The notes beneath the pieces were generated by a model. The model did not search any database, had not been told where the DNA came from, and was given only the letters and a program-made list of their open reading frames with translations. A stretch of 64,000 bases of DNA from Bacillota bacterium. GTDB lineage: Bacteria; Bacillota; Clostridia; Christensenellales; CAG-138. The DNA lies in NCBI GenBank assembly GCA_023455425.1, contig JAEYCM010000001.1:80945-144944 (forward strand), given 5' to 3'. Below are positions 7,818-17,563 of the stretch, piece by piece. Position 1 is the first letter of the stretch. Each line of letters opens with the position of its first letter. A program made the position numbers and the translations under genes.

Positions 7818-9542
7818 TTATTGCGTCCTATGCATCAGTATGTCGATCAACTCAGGAAATTCTTTTTCAAATGTGTACGGATTGTACAGGCAGAAAGAAG
7901 GCGAATTTTCTACCGCTTCGCCCCAGCCCCCGGCATACCACATAATCGGCATGCCCAGTTCGTTCGCCCGTGCAACGGCTTTTCGTGTAAAGTCAACACG
8001 CTCCTCATATGAAAATTCATCTGCACTTGAGCCAAACTCCGTAAATACCACTGGAACACCGTTGGCTATCAGATATTTCTCAATGGACGGAAACGGGTCG
8101 CCGCCGCCAACAGATGTATCATCTCCCAAGTAATAGTTGATGCAAACGATCACATGCGAGGCGGGATCGCTCGGGAGCTGAAATTTGCTTAAATATCTTT
8201 CAACACCTCTATGCATAAACGGAGGGACAAACAAAAAACGGCTTTCATTGTTCCCGCCCGTAGCGCGCACGGAATCCACAAAGATCTGATTGAGCCTGTT
8301 GAGGTTATCGCCGACGTTTCCTAAATCCGCCCATCCGTGACCGCCGGGATCGCCGACCGCACCCAATGCCTCCATGGTAGAATCCGGCGCATTCGGCTCG
8401 TTCATGGATTCAAATATCAAATGCTCGTCATACTCTTTGAAATACTCCGCAATTTGCCTCCAGACGGAAGCGAAGCGCTGCTCCACTTTAGGATCGCCGT
8501 CGAGCGTAAGCCAGCCCTGCGTGAACGGCAACGCGGCAACTTCCGCCTCCGACATGCCGCCGGTAAACAAGGGGTGGAAGCTGGTGCACATATCCCAGGC
8601 AACGTTAATGGAGCAGTAAAGGTCGTTCTCCAGCGCCAGGTCTATGGTTTGCGCTACTTTCTCCAGCCACGCTTTATCGATCTCGTAGGTTTCGTCATTG
8701 GTTTGGTTGCTCCAGGTAACATGGAAGCGGATCGAGTTGAAACCCTCCGATTTAAGAAATTTGAACCATTCGGCGGTCGGCTCTGGCATACACTCGAGCA
8801 AACCGTCATGCGAGTAATAATCCGCTTTGCTCGGGCCTTCCACTTGAAGCAGCGTGACATCCGCCCGAAAGTTCCCTTGCTTTAATGTGTCGGCATCCAG
8901 CAGGTCGGGAAGCGAACCATTGCTAAGTCCCGTGAACAGCCACGCGGAACCCTTATCGTAGCGCGTGCTGTCCAGCGCAACAGCTTCAAAGGTACCGTTC
9001 GACTCCGTAAGGTAAATGGTTTGCCCGGGTAATTCTATGCGGGCGTTTTCCACTTTGATCGTCATCGGTATGTCCTGCCACGCTCTAACGCCGCCTGACA
9101 AGTCAAAGTGATTGTAGCGCAAGCCGTCCGGTATATCCGGAAGCTCTTCCAGGCTAAACGAGACAGGCACGCTCTCGCCGAGGGATAATTTGGACGACCA
9201 ATTGTATCCATGATCTCCATCCAAGATATTAAGTCCAAAGTCAAAAACAACCGGCATGGAAGGATAGGGATCATAGCGGAGCGTAAAGTCAAACATACCC
9301 AGCCCGATGTATGCGTAACCGGGGCCGAGCTCTTTGAGGAGTTCCTGTGCCGTCATATCGCGGAATTCGCCTTTGTATGCCGCCATCGGTTCCGGCGCGG
9401 GCGTCGGCGTAGGAGGCGAAGCGGGGGGCGTTGTTTTTGCGACTGCAGCCGACGGCGTTGCAGCTGGGGGCACCGTGTTGCACCCGGCAAACATGAACAC
9501 CAGCATGACCGATAGTACAAGATTAAACCACTGTTTTTTCAC
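7818..9542 (-). CDS. Lipoprotein glycoside hydrolase, GH5-type (cellulase superfamily)
   Basis: A 574-residue secreted lipoprotein. I prefer the GTG at 9542 (MKKQWFNLVL), which has GAGGAG 9 nt upstream, over the GTG two codons earlier. The signal peptide ends in a lipobox (FMFAGC), then a Pro/Thr/Ala linker. Residues about 45-230 form a beta-rich accessory domain. The catalytic part follows: GFNSIRFHVTW, then FESMNEPNAP, whose NEP Glu is the GH5 acid/base, and VVFTEFGSS, whose Glu is the nucleophile, ending in MWYAGGWGE. Family GH5 cleaves beta-1,4-glucans, mannans or related polysaccharides; the exact substrate cannot be read here. It follows the beta-helix lipoprotein by about 70 nt. Confidence 0.88.
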   Translation of the reverse strand: MKKQWFNLVLSVMLVFMFAGCNTVPPAATPSAAVAKTTPPASPPTPTPAPEPMAAYKGEFRDMTAQELLKELGPGYAYIGLGMFDFTLRYDPYPSMPVVFDFGLNILDGDHGYNWSSKLSLGESVPVSFSLEELPDIPDGLRYNHFDLSGGVRAWQDIPMTIKVENARIELPGQTIYLTESNGTFEAVALDSTRYDKGSAWLFTGLSNGSLPDLLDADTLKQGNFRADVTLLQVEGPSKADYYSHDGLLECMPEPTAEWFKFLKSEGFNSIRFHVTWSNQTNDETYEIDKAWLEKVAQTIDLALENDLYCSINVAWDMCTSFHPLFTGGMSEAEVAALPFTQGWLTLDGDPKVEQRFASVWRQIAEYFKEYDEHLIFESMNEPNAPDSTMEALGAVGDPGGHGWADLGNVGDNLNRLNQIFVDSVRATGGNNESRFLFVPPFMHRGVERYLSKFQLPSDPASHVIVCINYYLGDDTSVGGGDPFPSIEKYLIANGVPVVFTEFGSSADEFSYEERVDFTRKAVARANELGMPIMWYAGGWGEAVENSPSFCLYNPYTFEKEFPELIDILMHRTQ

Positions 9543-9610
9543 AAGCACATGCTCCTCTCGGAAAATACATGGACATCCGCCTTGGCAAAAAGAACGTCAC
9601 AGACTTGACC

Positions 9611-11974
9611 TTACCAATCCTTGTTTTCCCAATGATAGCGCGACAGGGTCGTTACCTTACCCGTTTCGTCGCCGAGAATGTTGAGGATTCCTTCCCGCGC
9701 ATTGGCGGAGGCGTAATAGAAGGAGGATTCATGCCAAAGGAAAGGAGCGCCGCCGAGCTGAATGTACTGATTTCCGCTGAATTTTGGCATATACTCCGAC
9801 GCGTAGGTTTTCATGTAAATCAAGGCCGTCCTAGCGGCGAAAAACACATTGTTGCGCACCACCACGGTGCCGTCCTGCATGTTCGGGCCGCCGTCCATAG
9901 CGAAGGCAGGCGCGTAGTTATCCGTATCAACCCAATCGCAAAGACCGCTGTAGAGCACATAATTGTCCTCATAGACACAGTTTTTGAACTGGTGGTTCGG
10001 ATCTGCTTCCTCATCCCAGTTGAATAAATATAGCCCCGTTGAGCAGTGGTACAGCAAATTGCCCGAAAACGTATTGTCCGTAATATTCCGGACCTCGCTT
10101 GTATCCCTTCGAAAGGTTTCCAGACCGGTTCCTTCCGCATAGATTTCGTGGATATAGTTGTTCCTAACAGCGTTACCACACGAATTGCCCGGCACCGCGC
10201 CGCCCAGTCGCTGAAATCCCGCCATATATCCGGTCTGCCTGTCGAGCGAATAGGATGCGACCGCACCGCCGCACCAGGATACTTCGCAGTTTTGCACGAC
10301 CGTTCCGTCATTTTCCGGGCCGGTGCATATTGCCGTGCCGCCGGTGTATCCGACATGAAGGTTGTCAAGCACGGCGCCGGCCGCCAAGCCGTCAAAAATT
10401 GAATGAGGCGTTAAAAACTCAATGGATTGATACAGCTCGCCGGGATTTCCCGCGTCACAGCGCAGGTATAGCGGGCCAACGGCGCTGAGCGAGTAGTTGG
10501 TTTCCGCGCTCCATCCGTTCAGGTAAACGGGGAGCGTACCGGGCAGGGTGCTGCTTGCCTCCGAGAAAAAGGTCAAATCCTCTAAAAGCTGCTCTTTCGG
10601 GTCAAACTTGGGGCTGGTCATTTGCCTTTCGGAGGCGCCATCCTCCCAACCGCCCACGGTACGTCCGATATAGACCACAAACTCTGCGCCGTTCCAAAAG
10701 GCCATCACTTTTTTCGCAGCCTGTTCTTCATTGAGAACAACTGCGCCGCAGTCCAGCATATCCTTTTCGTACACCCAGATTTTTGCGCTATCCTCGCCCT
10801 GATCATATAGCTTCCATTTGTCCGCGCCGCTGCCATTTTCGGGCGAGGCATAGAGCTTCGGCTTCCGCCCCTGCCCGTAGGCAGAGTAAGTAATGCCCGG
10901 GCGGCTCGTAATCATGGCGGTACGCCAAGTTCCGCCGCGCTCAAAGAATACGGCGTCGCCCTCCTTTAGATCGGCTTTGTTTACTTTATCGATCGTCGCC
11001 CATGCCGTTTGGGGTGTCAATCCGTCGTTTTCATCGCTGCCGTTGTTGGAAACATAGTAGGCACATCCTGAGTACGTTTCGCCCGGTATAAAGACGTCGC
11101 CCTTTACGATGCCGGTTTCGCTTTCCAGAATGCGCAAGCGGCGATCTCCGGCCGCCTCTAAAGCGGCATCGGCGGTCTTTAGCGCCTCGAGTGATTCCGG
11201 CAAAAGCCTTGCAACAGACTCGTCGCTCTCGTAAAGGCGCACCACGGAAACCGCGCTTTCCCGGTATGTCATTCGTTCGTCGCACCTCAGGTCCATTTCG
11301 GAATTCTGTTCCATGAGCTGCATCCCGCTGACCTGGGAATACCGGCTGATGACATACATGAGCGCGGCATACAGGTAATTCAGATCTTCATCCGGACCGC
11401 GCTGCTTGGTGATAGACTCACAGCGATTTTCCCAAGTTGTTTGGAACAGGGGATATTCGCGCTGTGCGCTTCCCCACATATCTTCGCCGTCCCATTCGGT
11501 ATTGCCGGAATAAAACGCAAACGGTATGCTAAACTGCGTACAGCCGACCAACTCTGCCGCATATAGAATCAGCATAGCGCCATAGTCCCGGTAAACAAGA
11601 TTGGAATCCGAAGCTTTCGCCGTAAGCGCCGCCCATTCGCCCAGAACTGCGCTTTGATAGACCGAAATCATCGCGGTGAGCATATCGGCCATTTCTTTTT
11701 CGGTAACAGGATCATCCGGATTTTTTGCGGCATCACTTACAATAAATCCATACCATGCCGCCCGGTCGTACTCGCTTTCCGGCGGCTGGTCATCCGGCAT
11801 CAGAGCATGCGCGGATACCGGGCTGGATGACGGACCGGGCATTTCGGCAACCGCTGAGGCGGATGAAAAATCAGACCCGGTTCTCTCCGGCAGAGCGGCG
11901 TCTTTTGTTCCGCAAGCGGTTATCTGAAACAATAAAAGCAATACCGCCAGCAGAATGACAAGCAAACGCTTCAT
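9611..11974 (-). CDS. Lipoprotein with right-handed beta-helix domain (carbohydrate-active candidate)
   Basis: A 787-residue protein with a clear lipoprotein signal (MKRLLVILLAVLLLL, lipobox ITACG) and GGAGG upstream. Residues about 60-300 are helical (EKEMADMLTAMISVYQSA) and somewhat like an S-layer homology segment. From about residue 310 the sequence shows beta-helix rungs: CAYYVSNNGSDENDGLTP, a segment typical of pectate-lyase-like and related surface enzymes, then NSCGNAVRNNYIHEI, NTFSGNLLYHC and NCVYEDNYVLYS. Such proteins bind or cleave acidic polysaccharides. It sits between the LRR kinase and the GH5 enzyme in one minus-strand cluster. No catalytic residues can be assigned with confidence. 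Confidence 0.82.
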   Translation of the reverse strand: MKRLLVILLAVLLLLFQITACGTKDAALPERTGSDFSSASAVAEMPGPSSSPVSAHALMPDDQPPESEYDRAAWYGFIVSDAAKNPDDPVTEKEMADMLTAMISVYQSAVLGEWAALTAKASDSNLVYRDYGAMLILYAAELVGCTQFSIPFAFYSGNTEWDGEDMWGSAQREYPLFQTTWENRCESITKQRGPDEDLNYLYAALMYVISRYSQVSGMQLMEQNSEMDLRCDERMTYRESAVSVVRLYESDESVARLLPESLEALKTADAALEAAGDRRLRILESETGIVKGDVFIPGETYSGCAYYVSNNGSDENDGLTPQTAWATIDKVNKADLKEGDAVFFERGGTWRTAMITSRPGITYSAYGQGRKPKLYASPENGSGADKWKLYDQGEDSAKIWVYEKDMLDCGAVVLNEEQAAKKVMAFWNGAEFVVYIGRTVGGWEDGASERQMTSPKFDPKEQLLEDLTFFSEASSTLPGTLPVYLNGWSAETNYSLSAVGPLYLRCDAGNPGELYQSIEFLTPHSIFDGLAAGAVLDNLHVGYTGGTAICTGPENDGTVVQNCEVSWCGGAVASYSLDRQTGYMAGFQRLGGAVPGNSCGNAVRNNYIHEIYAEGTGLETFRRDTSEVRNITDNTFSGNLLYHCSTGLYLFNWDEEADPNHQFKNCVYEDNYVLYSGLCDWVDTDNYAPAFAMDGGPNMQDGTVVVRNNVFFAARTALIYMKTYASEYMPKFSGNQYIQLGGAPFLWHESSFYYASANAREGILNILGDETGKVTTLSRYHWENKDW

Positions 11975-12073
11975 ATTTCCTCCCAGAAATCCCTATGACT
12001 TATTGCCAAGTATAGCGTAATGAGATGAAAAAATGGTATGCAGGTTGCAGACTTTTATAAAGAATGCGCTTGC

Positions 12074-13939
12074 TTATGAATGGTTGTCCCAATATAGAAT
12101 TTGAAAAGGGGGATTCGGGAGTTGTCGCTCCACTTGTTCCCGCTGCGAATCGCCAAACTGTGCCTCTTGCAGGTTTTTGCAATGCAGCAGCGGAGTAAAA
12201 TCGGCTATTTGGGAATACTGCAATTCTACCCTGACCAGCATCGGCATACGAGTCAGCGGCTCCAGGCTTTCCAAAGATAAGTGGCTTAGATTTAAATATG
12301 TAAGGCGCAGAAGCTGCTCGGCGCCAGCAATATTACCGATATTGCTGCCCGCTAAATCCAATCTTTCCAAATTCACAAGATTGGCAAGTTGTGTCATATT
12401 CACAGGCGCTGCGCTCGACATTTTCAGATATTGTAACGAGGATAAAGAGTGTATAGCCTCCAGCTGATCCGGGGTTGCGGCCTCCACTATCAAGGCCTTG
12501 AGCCATTTGAGCTGGCAAAGCGGTTCAAAATCAGCAAGCGGCACCGATCGCATTGACAGCGTCTCCAAAGGAAGTCCGCTAAAGCATGTTGTGTCGTCTA
12601 TGCGCGTGTCATCAATGAAAAGCTCCCCCAGCGATGCAAGCGAGCCCAACGCGTCCGCATTCTCTATTGGATTTTCCTGAAGATGCAGCGCGGTAAGGCC
12701 GGTACACTTCGCCAGAGCCGAAATATCGGAAATATGGTTGCCACACAAGCTCAACTGCCTGAGCGGAAGCTCCTTCAATATGGAGATATCCTCTATCTGC
12801 TGATAATCCAGTACCAGCGTCCGCAAATTGGGCAGCAGGGAAAGCTCGGATAAGTCCGTGATATTCCCGCGCACATCGGGAACGTTATTATACTTGGGGC
12901 TGCGGTGTGCGTCAGCATGCAAAAACCATTCTGTGAACGTCTCGTTTCGGCAAATAATGATGCTCGTTACCTCGGAAAGCCTGGTGCGTGGAATTGGCTC
13001 AACCGCCGTTAGGCCCAGCTCCTGGCGCACGGCTTGCTCCAGCAAAGCGTTTTTGAACCGAACGCCCTGTCCGTCTATCCAACAGAGGAGCATCGCGCAA
13101 AAAGCCAGCAATGCCGCCAGAACGACGGCTGACGCATAGACCAGCTTTTTGCGCTGTGCCAGCCGTAGGGCCCGGGTGAGACTTTTTAAACTCGGAAATC
13201 GTTTCTGAGGATCGAAGGCTGTACATTTATTGATCGTTTTTTTCAGCAAAGGCGAAGCCTTGCATTTCCTGCGCATGTCAAAGCTGCCTGTAAGCAGGAA
13301 GCGCAGCAGCACCCCCAGGCTATAAATATCCGCCCGTGCATCAGTCTGCCGGTATCCAAACTGCTCCGGAGGCGCGGTCGCCTCCGTTCCCATAAAAATG
13401 GTATCGCATTGCGCTTCCTCCTTGAATCGGCGCGCCGTACCAAGATCGATGAGCTTACAACTGCCGTCCGGCGAAAGTATGACATTCTGCGGCTTGATAT
13501 CGCGGTGAATAACGGGTGGATTTTGTGTGTGAAAAACCTGCAATGTTTCGCAAAGCGAGAGAATCAGCGCAATGCTATTTTTTTCGTCAAACGGCCCGTT
13601 TTGCTGGATATGATCATACAGACTGACGCCTTCCACATATGTGCGAAGCAAGTATTCCACGCCGTTCTCCACGAAGCAATCCATCGCATTTGGCAAATAG
13701 GGACAGCTGATTTGGCGGAGCAGCGCAAATTCATTTTTCAGCGAATCATCCCGCCCGGCCGGCTGCTTTTTCAGGATAATCCTTTCTCCATCCCGGGAGC
13801 GGAGCAGAAGCACCTCTCTGCCTTCCTTGCTCTTCAGGCAGGATTCTATCTCATAACTGTCTTTAAGCACAAAGGGCAGTTCAATATGGCGAAGTATTTT
13901 TTGCCGATACTCCATTAAAAAGTCATCCGAAAGACCCAA
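12074..13939 (-). CDS. Membrane Ser/Thr protein kinase with extracellular leucine-rich repeats
   Basis: A 621-residue protein. The TTG at 13939 is preceded by GGAGAG and lies 2 nt after the HTH gene's stop; an ATG 8 codons in is the alternative. Residues 20-255 form a Hanks-type kinase: IILKKQ (Lys near 57), HRDIKPQN (Asp147), DLGTAR (DLG in place of DFG, Asp165) and TAPPEQFG. A glycine-rich loop is not obvious. One transmembrane helix spans about 266-288. Outside the membrane, from about 350 to 610, there are repeated LRR units (NLRTLVLDYQQIEDIS, LTALHLQENPIENAD, LTYLNLSHLSLESL). Known bacterial kinases of this shape usually carry PASTA domains; LRRs are uncommon. It is probably a sensor reading an extracellular ligand. 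Confidence 0.9.
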   Translation of the reverse strand: MGLSDDFLMEYRQKILRHIELPFVLKDSYEIESCLKSKEGREVLLLRSRDGERIILKKQPAGRDDSLKNEFALLRQISCPYLPNAMDCFVENGVEYLLRTYVEGVSLYDHIQQNGPFDEKNSIALILSLCETLQVFHTQNPPVIHRDIKPQNVILSPDGSCKLIDLGTARRFKEEAQCDTIFMGTEATAPPEQFGYRQTDARADIYSLGVLLRFLLTGSFDMRRKCKASPLLKKTINKCTAFDPQKRFPSLKSLTRALRLAQRKKLVYASAVVLAALLAFCAMLLCWIDGQGVRFKNALLEQAVRQELGLTAVEPIPRTRLSEVTSIIICRNETFTEWFLHADAHRSPKYNNVPDVRGNITDLSELSLLPNLRTLVLDYQQIEDISILKELPLRQLSLCGNHISDISALAKCTGLTALHLQENPIENADALGSLASLGELFIDDTRIDDTTCFSGLPLETLSMRSVPLADFEPLCQLKWLKALIVEAATPDQLEAIHSLSSLQYLKMSSAAPVNMTQLANLVNLERLDLAGSNIGNIAGAEQLLRLTYLNLSHLSLESLEPLTRMPMLVRVELQYSQIADFTPLLHCKNLQEAQFGDSQREQVERQLPNPPFQILYWDNHS

Positions 13940-13941
13940 AT

Positions 13942-14388
13942 CTACTCTCCCCCGATGCCAAGCGGTCTGAGTGATAATTCATAAAGCAGTTCGTTGGTTC
14001 GCACAAGAGATAATTGCTTATTCAAACAAAATATGATTGCGGCATCCCTCTTTATTTTGGGATACAGCACACTGTTGCCTGAAACGGTAAGCAACCTTTG
14101 CGCTTCCTCTACGGACAGACTAAGCGCAAAGGCCACTTGCAGGACAGCGTCGCGCCCTGCCAAACGGCTCCCATTTAGAAGCTGATATACAAACGCCTTG
14201 CTCAGGTTGGCTGAACGGATCAGCTGGGAGACCGGGATTCCCCGCTGCGCGAGCAACGCATTCAAATATTCGGCAAGCGTCACCTGCCGAATGCTATCGT
14301 CAATAAATTCAAGCGCCTCTGCCAAGCTGTCGCTTCGGGATAGAAAAGCCATCAATTCATGGGTCTCAAGCCGCTTTTGGTCGTTCAT
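13942..14388 (-). CDS. HTH (XRE-like) protein paired with the LRR kinase
   Basis: A 148-residue protein from the ATG at 14388 (MNDQKRLETHELM), which has GAGG and AAAGG upstream; the frame is open 20 codons further but without a ribosome site. The middle has a Cro/XRE-like helix-turn-helix: LLAQRGIPVSQLIRSANLSKAFVYQLLNGSRLAGRDAVL in outline. The C-terminal half is helical (LYPKIKRDAAIIFCLNKQL) and resembles a segment often linked to such regulators. Its stop lies 2 nt before the kinase start, so the two are almost certainly cotranslated. A phosphorylation-controlled regulator is a reasonable inference; nothing directly shows it. Confidence 0.82.
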   Translation of the reverse strand: MNDQKRLETHELMAFLSRSDSLAEALEFIDDSIRQVTLAEYLNALLAQRGIPVSQLIRSANLSKAFVYQLLNGSRLAGRDAVLQVAFALSLSVEEAQRLLTVSGNSVLYPKIKRDAAIIFCLNKQLSLVRTNELLYELSLRPLGIGGE

Positions 14389-14578
14389 CCTTTCGCCGTC
14401 CTCTGGCTCAAGCTTAATATAATAATAAATGAAGCATAAAAACAACATTACTATAGCATAAAATTATATACAAAGAAATCCTAATCTGACATCGTTGGGG
14501 CGTATGCTCGGCATCAAAGCATCGAGATGTATACCTATTCTGTCAACTCAACCCCTATTTCCAAAAAAGCACAAAAAA

Positions 14579-14595
14579 CCGGTCGATATGTTCCC
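14579..14595 (+). other. Short rlmD/rumA 3'-end fragment, copy 1 (candidate att core)
   Basis: CCGGTCGATATGTTCCC encodes PVDMFP, the near-C-terminal motif of RlmD/RumA 23S rRNA uracil methyltransferases. The similarity continues weakly (CTAEAHF resembling HTAHVE) and then stops. It is one of three such pieces within 400 bp, consistent with repeated integration at a rumA 3' end. Confidence 0.45.
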
Positions 14596-14668
14596 TTGTA
14601 CAGCAGAAGCCCATTTTTGGCGTACATCTTTTTGGTCCACTCGACCCTATCCCTCAGAACCGCTCTCA

Positions 14669-14688
14669 CAGCCAGTGGACATGTTCCC
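14669..14688 (+). other. Short rlmD/rumA 3'-end fragment, copy 2 (candidate att core)
   Basis: The segment encodes QPVDMFP in the plus-strand frame, an almost canonical RlmD motif, and loses similarity immediately after the TTCCC core. It shares the ATGTTCCC core with copy 1, 95 bp upstream, in direct orientation. An abrupt loss of homology at this core is what an att junction would look like. Confidence 0.45.
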
Positions 14689-14800
14689 TGACAACTCGCC
14701 GCAACAAAAAAGCGGGCTTCCCGGCATCTTGCCCGCCTGCCAGCACCGCTGCGGCAAGGGCAAGCCCCGGAAAGCCCCGTATTCAGGCACTTTCAGGCTA

Positions 14801-14959
14801 CTACCGATTTGTTTTTGACATCAAAATGACACTCTCCACATACGTTGCATGCGGGAACATATTCATAGGCTGTGTGCCACAGCCGTATAACTTCGTCAGC
14901 GCGGCGCAGCCGCGGGTAGCTGTTATGGGATTGCACAACACCGTCACGATGTGGAAGGG
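14801..14959 (-). pseudogene. Decayed 3' end of an rlmD/rumA-type rRNA methyltransferase gene
   Basis: The minus-strand frame contains HIVTVLCNPITATRGCAALT, LYG, MNMFPHATYVESVILMS and a stop. This corresponds to the C-terminus of RlmD/RumA (SCNP catalytic-region motif, DMFPHT-HVE tail). Only about 50 codons remain and there is no upstream body, so it cannot encode a working enzyme. The 3' end of rumA is an established target of ICE integration in Firmicutes; this remnant suggests the same here. Confidence 0.65.
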
Positions 14960-15032
14960 GTCATTATTAACAAAAACGCAGAAACAGGGGGGTACAGAAT
15001 GCCGCTCCACCTGTTTCTGATGATTTTACGTT

Positions 15033-15746
15033 CTATTTGTGGCATATGTTCTTTTTTCTGAGCACCATAAATCCAGCCAGCGCCACACCCACGCACAGCA
15101 TTAGCCACCCCGCCCCCGGCGTACTGCTATCTCCGGTTTTCGGAATATCGGTTATCTCCTCCACGTCCGCAAACCTGAGCGTTGTGAAGCTTATCACCGC
15201 GCCATAGGCGATTCCTTCCCGGTTGATGGCGTAAGCGCGCATATAATATGTCGTGTTCACATCCAGGCCGGAAACGTTTGCCCCAAAGCTGCCCGTACCG
15301 CTGCCGCTTAAAACCTTTGTGCCGGAGGATAACGTCGGGTTACTGCCCTTGCCGTACACGAAGCCGCGTTCTGTAACGCCTGCCCCGCCGCCGGACAGCA
15401 CATTGCCCGAGAACAGTGCTTTGTTGCCAGTAACATCGGATACCGAGACGGTCACCACGGTGGGCGAACTGTCGCCAACCGGCCCGGGACCGGGGTTGGA
15501 GCCACCTGTCAATATGGTAAACGATCTGTCCTCACCGTAGCTCGTTCCCTGGCTGTTGATCGCGTAAGCGCGCACATGGTACGTCATATTTGCGGCAAGG
15601 CCGGAGAGCGCTCCTGTGAAAACGCCGATACCGCTCCCAGCCACAGGCACCTTTGTATTCGCCGTTGTCGGATTGGCGCCGGTGCCATATACAAAGCCTC
15701 GCTCGCTGATAGATGCGCCGCCGTCCGCTGTGACGTTTCCCGACAA
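15033..15746 (-). pseudogene. C-terminal part of cell-wall-anchored surface protein (after frameshift)
   Basis: This frame continues the surface protein after a frameshift near 15777-15781. It holds two repeats of the type SERGFVYGTGANPT ... TYHVRAYAINSQGTSYG, which look like fibronectin type III-related modules. It ends in a sorting signal: IPKTGD (an LPxTG variant), a hydrophobic stretch (MLCVGVALAGFMVL) and RKKN. The protein would be anchored to the cell wall by a sortase. Without a frame correction this piece has no start and would not be made. Confidence 0.75.
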
Positions 15747-17563
15747 AACGGCGCCGGAAGCCGTAATCCCGGAAACCGCGTGGTAACGACGGTGGGAACG
15801 GTTGATTGGCCGGCCTCCGGGGTTGTAAATTGGACTTCACTTCCGTAATAGACGGCCTCCCCGCTCAGAATGGCGTAGGCGCGTACATAGTAGGTGGTGT
15901 TTGGGGAAAGCCCCGACATGGGGGCGCTGAAGCCGCCGGTACCGGAACCCGCCTGAAGCTTTGTATCATAGCCCGTAACGGGCTCCGTATGCGTAGCATA
16001 TACGAACCCGCGCTCGGTAATGGAGCCGCTGCCCGTATGGGCGACGCTGCCCGAAAGCTGCGCGCCGGAGGACGTTACACTGGAAGCCGCATTGGTCACA
16101 ACGGCGGGTTCGTCGGTTTGTGCTGCGCCGCGAACGCGTACGATATGGTAATCGTCCATGCCATGTATACTTTGGTAGACCCGGTAGCCGTTTGTATCAA
16201 TGAAGGCATAATTTTCCTTCAATCTTGGAGAATTCCCGACATCCACGTATGTATTTCCCGGCCCGTAGATCTCGCCGTCCACGACAGCCTCGCCGTGATT
16301 GACCTGCGCCCCATAGGAATCATGCGAAGTGACATCCATCTTCACTAGGACCGCCCCGCCAAGCACCGAAAGGCCCTGTTTCGTCGCCTCCACGTTGCCA
16401 TCCACTATTATCACAGGTACTGTCCCCGGGATATAGTTGCCCAAGACGCTGCGGTTGATATCCAAGCTCACGCCGACGGGATAATCTCCCTCGCCGCCTG
16501 GAGAAAGCGCGGTCACATCGCCCTGCACCGTTATCCTGCCGATGCCGCTTTCGCTGCCTTCCAGACTTACGCCGAAGGTATGGCCCGCGCCCGTCACACT
16601 CACGTCGCCGCCGACCGTGACATGGCCCCCGTTGATCGAATGCGCCCCGGTGCCGTCCTCGCCCGCGGCGATCGCATCGCCGGTGACCGTAATGCTCGAA
16701 TCCGACCCGGAGGCCGAAACGCCGCGGTACATACCCTTTGCGTCGCCGCCGATAGTGATCTTCCCGCCGCTCTGCGCCGCCGCGCCGATGTTGCTTCCGC
16801 TGCCCGCGACTTGTGCATCGGCGTCGCCCCTGACGGTAATCGTTCCGCCGCCGTCTGCAAACGCCGCGATGGCTTCCGTCATGCCGATCACGGACGCGCT
16901 GGTCACGGTGGCGGAGCCGCTGGCGCCGCTTACGGATACGCCGCGCTGCTCGCCTTGTACATTGAGCTCGCCCGCGCCGGTCAATGTCAGCGCTACGTTG
17001 TGTACCGTAAGAGCGCTTCCTGTTGTAGATAGGTTGACGATGCAACCGTTCAGGTCGAAGGTAAGCGCCTTATCAACGGAGATGCCAACGCCGCTATAGT
17101 CGTAGTTTCTAAGGAACCGTATGGTATCGCCCGAACTTGCGGCAGTGATCGCCGCGTTCAGCGTCGGGTACTCTGTGGTTCCGATGGCGCAGGCGTTTCC
17201 GGCAGGGTCTGCGACCGTAACCGGCAGGAACAGCTTAAAAATCTGGCCGGCATCGTCTCCCGTACTCGTGGAGGTCAGCACCAAATCGTAGCTTCCCGCT
17301 GCAGTTGGCGTCATGCTTACGGTTGCCGAGCTGCCCAAGCCGCTTACACTTGCGCCCAGTTGAGCAGCGCTGCCGATTGCTGTAAAAGATACGCCGGTAA
17401 AGGCGCCTGTCAGGGGAATGGAGGTCAGTACCCCCTTCGTCGCTGTGAGCGGGAGGGCAGGCAGCTCCGCCAGGTAGTTTCGCGATTGCCCTCCGGAGGA
17501 ATAGCTTACGGGGAAACGGCTTTGTACTCTCTTTGAGCGCGGCAACATACCGCAGATAGTCAA
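15584..17563 (-). pseudogene. Surface protein, N-terminal part, truncated and frameshifted
   Basis: The open frame gives 659 residues. It has no signal peptide, and its first 12-15 codons are antisense-like sequence derived from an ABC ATPase fragment, so the true 5' end has been lost near 17525. The body has an Ig-like domain (about 40-120), then a repetitive beta-helix-like region (TVRGDADAQVAG, ITIGGDAKGMYRG, HVTVGGDVSVTG) and one module with TERGFVYATHTEPVTG. After TVPTVVTT the frame breaks: one extra base between ACG and CGG would continue as AVSGITASG, matching the other repeats, into the downstream frame with the cell-wall anchor. Either a decayed gene or a sequencing error at the CCGCG run. 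Confidence 0.72.

Noticed and set aside
14495..14818. 107-codon plus-strand frame with two PVDMFP motifs
   Set aside because: The motifs come from rlmD 3'-end scraps; the rest is unrelated, so it is not treated as a gene.
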